From contig OZ255707.1 in NCBI GenBank assembly GCA_965277075.1, positions 2,232,001 to 2,296,000 on the forward strand: 64,000 nucleotides of DNA, read 5' to 3'. The notes beneath the pieces were generated by a model. It ran no database searches. It was not told the origin of the DNA and was given only the letters and a program-made list of their open reading frames with translations. This stretch comes from Lustribacter sp965277075 (GTDB taxonomy: Bacteria > Vulcanimicrobiota > Vulcanimicrobiia > Vulcanimicrobiales > Vulcanimicrobiaceae). A program made the translations under genes and the position numbers. Shown here in pieces: positions 7,774 to 16,348 of this stretch (the first letter of the stretch is position 1; each line of letters begins with the position of its first letter).

Positions 7774-9279
7774 ATGTTGACCTGGATCGACCAGCGAACC
7801 GGAATCGTCACGGCGACGAAAGACTTCCTTACGGAAGACGTTCCGGGCGGGGCGAGCTACTGGTATGCGTTTGGAAGCGCGACGGTTTTCGCGATGATCT
7901 TGCAGATCGCGACCGGCATCTTCCTAACGTTCTACTATTCACCGTCGGCCGCGACGGCGTGGGAATCGACCAAGTACTTAATGGACAAGGTCCCGGCAGG
8001 CGGCTTCGTCCTCTCGCTGCACTACTGGGGCGCGACGGCGATGATCGCGTTCATGATGATGCACATGCTGCAAGTGCTGCTCTGGGGTGCATACAAAAAG
8101 CCGCGCGAAATTCAATGGATCGTCGGCGTCGTCTTGTTCATCGCGACACTCGTGCTCGGGCTCACCGGTTATCTGCTGCCGTGGGATTTAAACGCGCTCC
8201 TCGCATCCAAGGTCGCGATTCAGATCGCCGGATCTGCGCCGATCGCGGGGCAAGCGGTTCTCACATTTTTACAAGACGGTTCGGGCATCGGCACGCTGAC
8301 GATCAACCGGTTTTTCGGCATCCATGTTTGGCTGACGCCGGCGGTCCTCGTGTTGCTCGTCGGCGCGCACCTCGCGATCTTCCGTTGGAACGGCGCCGCG
8401 GGTCCGCCGATCGACGAAGCGCCGCGACTGAAGCCGGGCCGCTTCTGGCCGGACCAGCTGTTCATGGATACGGTCGTGTCGTTCGCGATGTTCGCGATCG
8501 TCGTCGCTCTTTCGGTGTTCTCGCCGGCACCGCTCGACGCGAAGGCAGATCCGAACAACACGCAATTCGTCCCGTATCCGGCCTGGTATTTCATGGCGCT
8601 CTTCTCGTTGCTCGACGTCGTCGGCAGCGCACCGGGGTGGGCCGTAAATTTCCTGTCGCTGTTCGCGACGATTCTCTTCCCGACGCTGCTGATCGTCCTG
8701 CTCGTCGCTCTCCCGTTCATCGACCGCAGCCCGAGCCGCCGGTTGGAACGGCGTCCGTGGGTCATCGGCAGCACCGCGGTCGTGCTCGGCGGCGCGATCA
8801 TTCTCAGTTTCGTCGGACAATACCACGTGCAGGAGCAACAGGCGTTGCACGGCTTGAGCGGCGCCGCCGTCGCGGCGACCTCGAACACGGGCGGCGGCGA
8901 ATTCACCGTCGACAAGGGTACGACCGGCAGCGCGGGCGGTGCGACGACCAGCGGAAACGCCGCGGCCGGCGCGACGGTGTACACCGCAAATTGCGCCGGC
9001 TGTCATGCCGCCAACGGGATGGGCCAAGCCGGCGTGTTTCCGCCGCTTGCGAAGAATCCGGTCGTTGTCGGCGACAAGACGAAGGTGATTCACATCCTCA
9101 ACTACGGTCTCAACGGTTCGCAGCAAATCGAGGGCGCGACGTACAACGGTCAGATGCCGGCGTGGAAAGGCAACTTGACACCCGCGCAGATCGCCAACGT
9201 CATCACCTATATTCGCAGTGCGTGGGGAAATAAAGCCGGCGCGGTGTCCGCTGCCGAGGTATCCGCCGTCAAGCAATAG
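7774..9279 (+). CDS. qcrB: Cytochrome b fused to a C-terminal cytochrome c domain
   Basis: The quinol-oxidising membrane subunit of the bc complex. Residues 1 to about 360 form the cytochrome b core with heme-ligand histidines in LHYWGATAMIAFMMMHMLQ and FFGIHVW-like helices. A last helix and a Gly/Thr-rich linker lead to a c-type cytochrome domain with C407-A-G-C-H411 and a Met in GQMPAWKG. A separate cytochrome c1 is therefore not needed. The Qo-site PEWY motif reads PAWY at residues 269-272, with alanine in place of the usual proton-handling glutamate. It lies directly after qcrA; the GH15 gene follows after 9 bases. Confidence 0.93.
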   Translation: MLTWIDQRTGIVTATKDFLTEDVPGGASYWYAFGSATVFAMILQIATGIFLTFYYSPSAATAWESTKYLMDKVPAGGFVLSLHYWGATAMIAFMMMHMLQVLLWGAYKKPREIQWIVGVVLFIATLVLGLTGYLLPWDLNALLASKVAIQIAGSAPIAGQAVLTFLQDGSGIGTLTINRFFGIHVWLTPAVLVLLVGAHLAIFRWNGAAGPPIDEAPRLKPGRFWPDQLFMDTVVSFAMFAIVVALSVFSPAPLDAKADPNNTQFVPYPAWYFMALFSLLDVVGSAPGWAVNFLSLFATILFPTLLIVLLVALPFIDRSPSRRLERRPWVIGSTAVVLGGAIILSFVGQYHVQEQQALHGLSGAAVAATSNTGGGEFTVDKGTTGSAGGATTSGNAAAGATVYTANCAGCHAANGMGQAGVFPPLAKNPVVVGDKTKVIHILNYGLNGSQQIEGATYNGQMPAWKGNLTPAQIANVITYIRSAWGNKAGAVSAAEVSAVKQ

Positions 9280-9288
9280 TTCGTTTAC

Positions 9289-11091
9289 GTGCGACTCGAA
9301 GATTACGCGCTGATCGGAGACCGCGGCACGGCCGCGCTGGTCGGCATCGATGGTTCGATCGACTGGTTGTGCGCGCCGCGCTTCGATTCGCCGGCGATGT
9401 TCGCCGCACTGCTGGGCAATGCGTCGAACGGACGTTGGCGCATCGCGCCGCACGATCCGGTCGTCGCGTCCGCGCGGCGCTATGTCGACGATACGCTCGT
9501 GCTTGAGACCGACCACACGACGCGCACCGGAACGATTCGTACGACCGATTTTATGCCGGCGCTACGCGATCCGTGGCCGCATATCGTGCGCATCGTGGAA
9601 TGTCTCGACGGCGAAGTGACCGTCGACGTCGATGTCATCGTGCGCTACGGGTACGGCGATCTGCCGCCGTGGACGCGCTGGATCGGTGACGCGTGCACGA
9701 TGACGGCGGTCGGTGACGCGGTCGCCCTGCGCGCCGACGCTGAGATCGATGTCATCGAACACGATGCGCATGCGTCGTTCACGCTGCGGACCGGAGAACG
9801 CCGTTCGTTTGTTCTCGCGTGGTATCCATCACACCGGGAGGTTCCGCCGCCGATCGATGCGGACGCCGCGTGCGGCGAGACCGTCGAGTGGTGGCGCGCT
9901 TGGGCCAAGAACATCGTGTATTCCGGTGACTACGCAGCGGCCGTTCGGCGTTCGCTCTTCATGCTCAAAGCACTCACGTATGCGCCGTCGGGAGCCAGCG
10001 TCGCGGCGATAACGACGTCGATTCCCGAGGCACTGGGCGGGACCAAAAACTGGGACTACCGCTACGCGTGGGTTCGCGATTCGACGTACACGATCGCCGC
10101 GCTGATGAACGCCGGACTGCTCGACGAGGCGCGCGACTGGCGCGACTGGGTGCTGTGCGCGCTCGCGGGGCGGCCGGAGAATTTGCAGATCATGTATGGT
10201 GTGACCGGCAGGCGCCGCATCGCCGAATACGACGTACCGTTTTTGGACGGCTACGAGGGCGCGCGGCCGGTGCGCGTCGGAAATGCAGCATATTCGCAAT
10301 TCCAACTCGGCATCTACGGCGAGACGATGAACACGGTCTACCTCGCGCATCAATGTGGCGTCGACATCGATGCGCCGGCGTGGCAGATGATCAGCGTGCT
10401 GCTCGAACACGTTGAGCGCGTCTGGCAACTGCCCGATTCCGGCATTTGGGAATCACGCGGCGAGCCGCGCCATTACACCCATTCCAAGATGCAGGCGTGG
10501 CGCGCGTTCGATTGCGCGGTTCTCGCGGTCGACGAGTTCGGCTTCGCCGGTCCGCGCGACCACTGGCGCGCGATCGCCGATCGCATTCACGCCGACGTAC
10601 TCGCCAACGCGTACGACACTGAGCTCGGTGCGTTCACCCAAGCCTACGGTTCGAAGTCGCTCGACGCGGCAGTGCTGATGGGCCCGATCATGGGGTTTCT
10701 GCCGGCTACCGATGAGCGCATGCGTTCGACGATCGAGGCGCTCGAGCGCCGGCTGATACGCGGCGGTTTTCTCTATCGTACCAGTGAAGATCCCGAGACG
10801 AACGCGGCGAAGCCCGAACCGGAAGGTGCGTTTCTCGCCTGCAATTTCTGGCTCGTCGACAACTACGCGTTACAGGGCCGGTCGACCGAAGCGCGGCAGC
10901 TTTTCGAGCGGATCACCGCCGTCGCGGGCAACGCCGGAATCTTGGCCGAGCAATACGATACGGTGAACGCGCGCATGGTCGGCAACTTGCCGCAGACGCT
11001 CTCGCACGCATCGTTGATCAACAGCGCGTGTCTGCTGACCCGGCCGCCGGGGATGCCGGGACGACGCGAGGGCGAACTCGCGCGGATGTAA
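9289..11091 (+). CDS. Glycoside hydrolase family 15 protein (glucoamylase/trehalase-like)
   Basis: A 600-residue cytosolic hydrolase of alpha-glucosides. The N-terminal part (about 1-220) is the usual beta-sandwich and the rest is an (alpha/alpha)6 barrel. The landmarks GGTKNWDYRYAWVRDSTYT and LAEQYD are clear; Glu554 in the latter is the likely catalytic base. No signal peptide is present. The bacterial subgroup includes trehalases and glucoamylases, and the substrate cannot be decided here. The start is GTG 9289, 9 bases after qcrB. It ends 6 bases from the convergent glycosyltransferase gene. Confidence 0.88.
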   Translation: MRLEDYALIGDRGTAALVGIDGSIDWLCAPRFDSPAMFAALLGNASNGRWRIAPHDPVVASARRYVDDTLVLETDHTTRTGTIRTTDFMPALRDPWPHIVRIVECLDGEVTVDVDVIVRYGYGDLPPWTRWIGDACTMTAVGDAVALRADAEIDVIEHDAHASFTLRTGERRSFVLAWYPSHREVPPPIDADAACGETVEWWRAWAKNIVYSGDYAAAVRRSLFMLKALTYAPSGASVAAITTSIPEALGGTKNWDYRYAWVRDSTYTIAALMNAGLLDEARDWRDWVLCALAGRPENLQIMYGVTGRRRIAEYDVPFLDGYEGARPVRVGNAAYSQFQLGIYGETMNTVYLAHQCGVDIDAPAWQMISVLLEHVERVWQLPDSGIWESRGEPRHYTHSKMQAWRAFDCAVLAVDEFGFAGPRDHWRAIADRIHADVLANAYDTELGAFTQAYGSKSLDAAVLMGPIMGFLPATDERMRSTIEALERRLIRGGFLYRTSEDPETNAAKPEPEGAFLACNFWLVDNYALQGRSTEARQLFERITAVAGNAGILAEQYDTVNARMVGNLPQTLSHASLINSACLLTRPPGMPGRREGELARM

Positions 11092-11097
11092 ACGCCG

Positions 11098-12759
11098 CTA
11101 CCGCGACGTGCACGCCGGTCCGTTGACGCGCACGAGCGCATCGGACGCCGCACGTTGCAGTACCGTCGCGCGACGTCCGCGCGCGGACGCGGCACGCGCC
11201 AGATCGTCACCGTCGGCTTTGCGGGTGATGAGAAACACGTCGGGCGCGGAACAGATCAGCCGCGCGAAGTCGCCGTCGGCGTCGGCAACGGAACGCACCC
11301 CCGGTCGCGTATAAAACAGCAAGCTATTCCCACCCGAGACGCTCCGCAATGCGACGACCGACGCCGACGTCCAGAGCGACCGGATCGTGCGCGCGAGGGG
11401 CGGAATCGGCTTGAGCGTTTCCGCGGCCGGTTCGGCAACGAACGCGATGAAGAGCACCAGCGCCCCGGCGGTTGCGCCGAGGACGTACGGCGCGACGGCC
11501 GTCCAACGCGGAACAGCCATCGCGAGCACGGTCGTCAACGAGCCGGCCAGCATCGCGACCGCCAGCACCTCGAACTCGGGCGCGACGACGCCGGTCGCGA
11601 TCTCGAGGCGGTTGGTCCGCATGAACGCTTCCACCGCGAAGCCGAGCACGCCGATGAAAAGCGGGATCGTCGCCGCCGAGACGATTCCGGCGCGCCGGTC
11701 GTCGCCGTCGGAGAGCCGCTCGAACCACAAGGCGACGACGATCGCGAGAGCCGGCAGAACGAGGGCGACGTAGTTCGGCAGTTTCGTTTGGGCGCAGCTG
11801 AAGAACACGAGCGGGACGACGGTCCACACGAGCGCGAGCCGCGCGAACGACCCGTCGCGCGTTCGCGCTTGCGCGAACGTGTGAACGAGTCCGACCGGCA
11901 CGAAGGCGATCCACGGAAAGAATCCCAGGATCAAGACCGGCACGTAGTAATACCAAGCGCCGCTTTGATTTTCGATGATGCCCGTATAACGCCCGACCGT
12001 GTAGTGCCCGATCAGTTCGCCGGTCGCCGCCGGGCCGACGCGTATGGCTTCGGCGACGAACCACGGCAGCGTGACGAGCAGATAGAGGCCGAATGCGCCG
12101 AGCAGCGTCTCGACCCGCGGAATGAGGACGGCTCCAGCGCTTCGCCGTTCCCAGACGAGCCAGAAACCGACGACGAGAACAACGATCACCGGCGCGACGG
12201 GTCCCTTCGCCAACGTGCCCAGGGCGAGCGCGACAGCGCCCAGCACGAACGCCGTGGACCGTTTCCCGACCTCGAGCGCATCGGGGTCGGCCGGTTCGAG
12301 CGCGCGAAACCACCACAGGATCGCGGCGGCGACGCACAGATCGAGCAGTGCGTCCATGATGGCGAGCCGGCCGACGATCGCTTGCATCAGGCTCGTCGAG
12401 AGAACAACCGCCGCACTCGTGCCGGCCCGGCCGCCCGCGATGCGGGCCGTCGCATAGCCGACCGCCGCGCCCATCGCGATCGTCGCCAGCGCCGAGGGCA
12501 GGCGCATCGCGAACTCCGACACGCCGGCCAACCGCGCAAAAATCGCGGCAATCCAGAAATAGAGCGGCGGCTGCACGTACCAGGCGTGTCCGTTGAGGTG
12601 CATTACGACCCAGTCGTGGGTGAGCAGAATCTCGCGTGCGACTTCGCCGTACGCGGTCTCGCTGTTGTCCCACAGCGTTCCGTTTCCAAGTCCGGGCAAG
12701 GTAACGATCGCGGCAAACAGCGCACCCAGCAAGGCCGCGCGCGCGGGGACGAGTCGCAT
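11098..12759 (-). CDS. Glycosyltransferase family 39 (ArnT/PMT-like) membrane protein
   Basis: A 553-residue polytopic protein with about twelve hydrophobic helices. The first extracytoplasmic loop carries the GT39 acidic motif in NGTLWDNSETAYGEVAREI, followed by HAWYVQPPLYFWIAAIFARL. Family members use polyprenyl-phosphate sugars to glycosylate lipids or proteins outside the membrane. Neither donor nor acceptor can be told from the sequence. It is convergent with the GH15 gene and divergent from the tetrapyrrole operon, 61 bases between starts. Confidence 0.87.
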   Translation of the reverse strand: MRLVPARAALLGALFAAIVTLPGLGNGTLWDNSETAYGEVAREILLTHDWVVMHLNGHAWYVQPPLYFWIAAIFARLAGVSEFAMRLPSALATIAMGAAVGYATARIAGGRAGTSAAVVLSTSLMQAIVGRLAIMDALLDLCVAAAILWWFRALEPADPDALEVGKRSTAFVLGAVALALGTLAKGPVAPVIVVLVVGFWLVWERRSAGAVLIPRVETLLGAFGLYLLVTLPWFVAEAIRVGPAATGELIGHYTVGRYTGIIENQSGAWYYYVPVLILGFFPWIAFVPVGLVHTFAQARTRDGSFARLALVWTVVPLVFFSCAQTKLPNYVALVLPALAIVVALWFERLSDGDDRRAGIVSAATIPLFIGVLGFAVEAFMRTNRLEIATGVVAPEFEVLAVAMLAGSLTTVLAMAVPRWTAVAPYVLGATAGALVLFIAFVAEPAAETLKPIPPLARTIRSLWTSASVVALRSVSGGNSLLFYTRPGVRSVADADGDFARLICSAPDVFLITRKADGDDLARAASARGRRATVLQRAASDALVRVNGPACTSR

Positions 12760-12820
12760 CGAAGCGCTGGTTTTAGTCGTTGCGGCACGGAGTCCCCGGC
12801 GCTACGCTGAAGGGACTCTC

Positions 12821-14758
12821 GTGTATCCCATTATCCTCGCGCTGGCGGACCGGCGCGTCGTCGTCGTCGGCGGCGGCGCCGTCGCGGAACGCAAAGTGCA
12901 CGGCCTGCGCGATGCAGGCGCCCGCGTCACCTTGATCAGCCCCGACGCCTCGCCGGCCCTCGCGCAGCTTGCCGCCGCCGGAGCGATCGATTGGGAAGTG
13001 CGGCGCTTCGCGTTCGGCGACGTCGCCGGCGCGGCGCTTGCGTTCGCGGCGACCGACGACGTGGCCGTCAACGCGGCCGTGGTCGTCGATGCACGGCAGC
13101 ACGGCGTGCCGGTGAACGACGCAAGCGATGCACCGCGCGGGGACTTCGTTACGCCGGCAGTTCACCGCGCGGGGCCGCTGACCGTTACCGTCGATTCGGG
13201 AGGGCTCTCGCCCAGCTTCACGACGCGCATACGCGACGAGCTGGCCGTCCAGTTCGACGCACGCTATGCGCGGGCGGCGGCGACGCTCGGCGCGCTGCGC
13301 GAACGCGTCCTCGCTGTCGTGCCGCCCGAATGCCGCTCGGCCGTGATGCGCCACTTCGCCGACCGCGATATCGACGATCTGGCCGCGATGCCGCGCGGCG
13401 CGATCGAGCACGAGGTGGAGCGCACGGTCGACACGCTCGGCGGCGTCCGGCCCAGCCAACCGACGACGCTCGTCTGCGCGTCGCGCGCGAGTGCCCTTGC
13501 GATGTGGCAGACGCGTTCCATCATGGCGCGACTCGCCGGCGCGGGCATCGCGTCGACGGTCCTCAACATCACGACCAAAGGCGACGCCGTGCTGGACCGC
13601 TCGCTCGCGGCCATCGGCTCCGAAAGTCTCTTCGTGAAAGAACTCGAGCTGGCGCTGCGGGACGGACGCGCCGATTACGCCGTCCACTCGTGCAAAGATC
13701 TGCCGAGTACGTTGCCCGACGACATGACGCTGGCCGCGGTCACCGCGCGTGAGGATCCGCGCGACGCGTTTTGCAGCGAACGCTACGCGTCGTTCGACGC
13801 GCTGCCGAAGAATGCGCGCGTCGGCACGTCGAGCCCGCGCCGTCGCGCGCAACTCTCCGCACGGCGTTCGGATCTGCGATTCGACGATATCCGCGGCAAC
13901 GTCGACACGCGGCTACGTAAACTGCGTGACGGTGAGTACGACGCGATCGTTCTGGCAAGCGCCGGGATCAAACGGTTGGGTCTCGCCGCGACCTACACCG
14001 TCCCGTTTCCGGTCGACGAACTGGTACCAGCGATCGCGCAAGGCGCGCTGGCGATCGAGATGCGCGACGGTGACCCGAACGTCGCGCGCATTTCGATGCT
14101 GCTCAATGATCCGCACACCGATCTCGTCGTGCGCGCGGAACGCGCGTTCCTGCGCACGTTACGCGGCGGCTGTCAGGCACCGGTCGGCGCGCACGCGACA
14201 TACGACGGTGTCACGCTGCGGATGCACGCGGCGATCGCGGCACCGGATGGGTCGACGATCGTGCGCGATGCATTCGAGCGAACGGTAACGAACGTCGACG
14301 TCGCCGAAACGGCGGCCGTCGCACTTGCGCACGCCATGCTCGCGGCCGGCGGAAGCGAGTTGATCGGCGAGGCCCTCGCGCCGCCGCCGGGCGTCCTCGC
14401 AGGGCTCGTTTTCCTCATCGGCCGCACGCAGAACCGGCCGAGCCGCATCGCGCCGGCCCTGCGCGACGAAGGCGCCGACGTCGTCGAAGCGGCGGACGCG
14501 GCGGCCGCGGCGGCCGGCCTCGCCGGGCGCATACCCGACGCCGTCCTGGTTCCCTCGTCGGGCTCGGTGAGGGCTATCACGGAGTACCTCGCGACGCTTG
14601 GCGACAATGGACGTCGGCCGCTGGTCGTCGCGATGGGTCCCGCATCCGCATTGACCGCCGCCGCGTGCGGCTGGCCGCCGGACATCATCGCGCCGGACGC
14701 CGACATTGCGTCGTTCGTCCAAACCGTTACCCGAACGCTGTTGGAGAACACCCGATGA
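12821..14758 (+). CDS. hemC: Fused precorrin-2 dehydrogenase (SirC/CysG-N) - hydroxymethylbilane synthase (HemC) - short HemD-like domain
   Basis: A 645-residue trifunctional-looking protein. Residues 1 to about 205 match the NAD-binding and dimerisation parts of SirC/CysG-N (VVVVGGGAVAERKVHG). Residues about 213-521 are hydroxymethylbilane synthase, with SRASALAMWQT, the DLPSTLP region, SSPRRRAQL and the dipyrromethane-binding Cys451 in RGGCQAPVGA. The last 120 residues resemble only half of a HemD domain (PSSGSVRAITEYLA). GTG 12821 is chosen: AAGGGA is 5 bases upstream and the Rossmann strand starts at once. A longer in-frame N-terminus overlaps the divergent GT39 gene and was rejected. It shares ATGA with hemB. 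Confidence 0.9.
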   Translation: MYPIILALADRRVVVVGGGAVAERKVHGLRDAGARVTLISPDASPALAQLAAAGAIDWEVRRFAFGDVAGAALAFAATDDVAVNAAVVVDARQHGVPVNDASDAPRGDFVTPAVHRAGPLTVTVDSGGLSPSFTTRIRDELAVQFDARYARAAATLGALRERVLAVVPPECRSAVMRHFADRDIDDLAAMPRGAIEHEVERTVDTLGGVRPSQPTTLVCASRASALAMWQTRSIMARLAGAGIASTVLNITTKGDAVLDRSLAAIGSESLFVKELELALRDGRADYAVHSCKDLPSTLPDDMTLAAVTAREDPRDAFCSERYASFDALPKNARVGTSSPRRRAQLSARRSDLRFDDIRGNVDTRLRKLRDGEYDAIVLASAGIKRLGLAATYTVPFPVDELVPAIAQGALAIEMRDGDPNVARISMLLNDPHTDLVVRAERAFLRTLRGGCQAPVGAHATYDGVTLRMHAAIAAPDGSTIVRDAFERTVTNVDVAETAAVALAHAMLAAGGSELIGEALAPPPGVLAGLVFLIGRTQNRPSRIAPALRDEGADVVEAADAAAAAAGLAGRIPDAVLVPSSGSVRAITEYLATLGDNGRRPLVVAMGPASALTAAACGWPPDIIAPDADIASFVQTVTRTLLENTR

Positions 14759-15744
14759 ACGTGGCCGAACGACTCGCTCTGATCCGCCGACCGCGACGTC
14801 TGCGGGCAAGCGCAGCGATGCGCGGGCTGGTTCGCGAAACTCGCATCAACCGCGACGGCCTCGTGCAGCCGCTCTTCGTCACCGAGGGCAGCGACGTCGT
14901 GCAACCGATCGGCTCGATGCCGGGCGTTTCGCGCTATTCCGTCGACACCGTCGTACGCGAATGCCGCGAACTCGCCGGCCTCGGCGTGCGCGCCGTGTTG
15001 CTGTTCGGTATTCCGGATTTCAAGGACGCGTTTGCGACGAGCAACTACGATGCCGACGGCGTCGTGCAGCGGGCGACACGCGCGATCAAAGACGCGTTGC
15101 CCGAACTGCTGGTGATCGCCGATCTGTGCAACTGCGAATACACGGATCACGGGCACTGCGGCATCATCGACGAGCGGGGCGACGTCGACAACGATCGCAG
15201 CGTCGAACTGCTCGTGCGGACTGCGCTTACGTACGCCCGCGCGGGTGTCGACATCGTTGCGCCTTCCGACATGATGGACGGGCGTGTCGGCGCGATCCGC
15301 GCAGGGCTCGACGGCGACGGCTTCACCGGCACAACGATCATGTCGTACGCGGCGAAGTATGCGTCGGGCTTTTACGGGCCGTTCCGCGAGGCCGCGGGCT
15401 CGACACCGAGCTTCGGCGATCGCCGCACGTATCAAATGGATCCGGCGAACGGACGTGAGGCCTTGCGCGAAGTGGCGCTCGACATCGAAGAAGGCGCCGA
15501 CATCGTGATGGTCAAGCCCGCGCTCGCCTACATGGATGTGATTCGGCGCGTGCGCGACGCGTGCGACGTGCCGGTGGCCTGCTACAACGTCAGCGGCGAG
15601 TACGCGATGGTGAAAGCCGCCGCCGAGCGCGGTTGGATCGACGAAGAACGCGTGGTCGACGAAACGTTGCTCGGCTTCGCGCGCGCCGGCGCCGACGTCA
15701 TCATCACGTACTTTGCCAAGGACTATCTGCGTCGCAATGCCTGA
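14755..15744 (+). CDS. hemB: Delta-aminolevulinic acid dehydratase (porphobilinogen synthase)
   Basis: Condenses two 5-aminolevulinate molecules to porphobilinogen in the cytosol. The 329-residue protein has the zinc-type cysteine triad C125, C127 and C135 in LCNCEYTDHGHCG and the Schiff-base lysine K254 in MVKPALAYMD. The zinc triad marks it as Zn-dependent, not the Mg/Asp-rich type. The start overlaps the stop of the fused hemC by ATGA. A longer in-frame start at 14665 lies inside hemC and was not used. Confidence 0.96.
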   Translation: MNVAERLALIRRPRRLRASAAMRGLVRETRINRDGLVQPLFVTEGSDVVQPIGSMPGVSRYSVDTVVRECRELAGLGVRAVLLFGIPDFKDAFATSNYDADGVVQRATRAIKDALPELLVIADLCNCEYTDHGHCGIIDERGDVDNDRSVELLVRTALTYARAGVDIVAPSDMMDGRVGAIRAGLDGDGFTGTTIMSYAAKYASGFYGPFREAAGSTPSFGDRRTYQMDPANGREALREVALDIEEGADIVMVKPALAYMDVIRRVRDACDVPVACYNVSGEYAMVKAAAERGWIDEERVVDETLLGFARAGADVIITYFAKDYLRRNA

Positions 15745-16348
15745 CCGTTCGAGCGCGCTGTCGGTGATCGTGCTCGCCGGCGGTGAAGCAACGCGCTTGC
15801 CGGGGAAACTCGCGCTCGACGCAGGCGACGTTCCGATGCTCGTGCGCGTGTACCGCAACGTCTCCGAAGGCCGGGCGACGACGCTTTCGTGCAAGGGAAC
15901 GCTGCCCTTGGAGGTCGACCGGTACATCGATGCGCCGGCGGTCGTCGACCGCTGGCCGCTGCGCGGCCCGCTCTCCGGGTTGATCTCGACGATGAACGAA
16001 CTGCAGACGCCCTACGTGTTCGCGGTTGCCGGCGACGCGCCGTTCGTCGACGCCGCGTTCATCGACCGGCTTGAAACGTACCTGCGCCCGGGTGATGAGG
16101 CCGTCGTGCCGTTTCGCGTCGTCGACGGTAAGCGGCATATCGAACCGCTCGCCGCGATCTATGCGCGCGAAGCGTTCGTGCGACACGGTCTACCGGTGTT
16201 ACTCTCCGGAAACGGGGCGCTACGCAGCGTGATCGACCGCCTGGCCGCGCGCTACGTGGCGGTCGACGACGAGCGTGCGTTCGCGAACGTCAATACGCCC
16301 GCCGATTACGACGCCGTCCGCCGCGTGCTGGACCGCGTGCCGGCATGA
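15737..16348 (+). CDS. MobA-like NTP transferase (molybdenum cofactor nucleotidyltransferase)
   Basis: A 203-residue protein of the NTP_transf_3 group. The nucleotide-binding loop LAGGEATRLPGKLAL begins at about residue 13, and PLRGPLSGLISTM and VAGDAPFVDAAF (metal-binding Asp) follow, as in MobA. It would attach GMP, or CMP in the MocA relatives, to molybdopterin. It lies inside the heme operon, overlapping hemB by 8 bases and hemL by ATGA, which is an odd place for a Moco gene. Two molybdoenzymes in the window (PaoABC at 39.5 kb, formate dehydrogenase at 54 kb) would need such an activity. Confidence 0.8.
   Translation: MPDRSSALSVIVLAGGEATRLPGKLALDAGDVPMLVRVYRNVSEGRATTLSCKGTLPLEVDRYIDAPAVVDRWPLRGPLSGLISTMNELQTPYVFAVAGDAPFVDAAFIDRLETYLRPGDEAVVPFRVVDGKRHIEPLAAIYAREAFVRHGLPVLLSGNGALRSVIDRLAARYVAVDDERAFANVNTPADYDAVRRVLDRVPA

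Noticed and set aside
12593..12820. N-terminal extension of the SirC-HemC fusion
   Set aside because: It overlaps the divergent GT39 gene and has no SirC similarity; GTG 12821 has a ribosome site and begins at the Rossmann strand.
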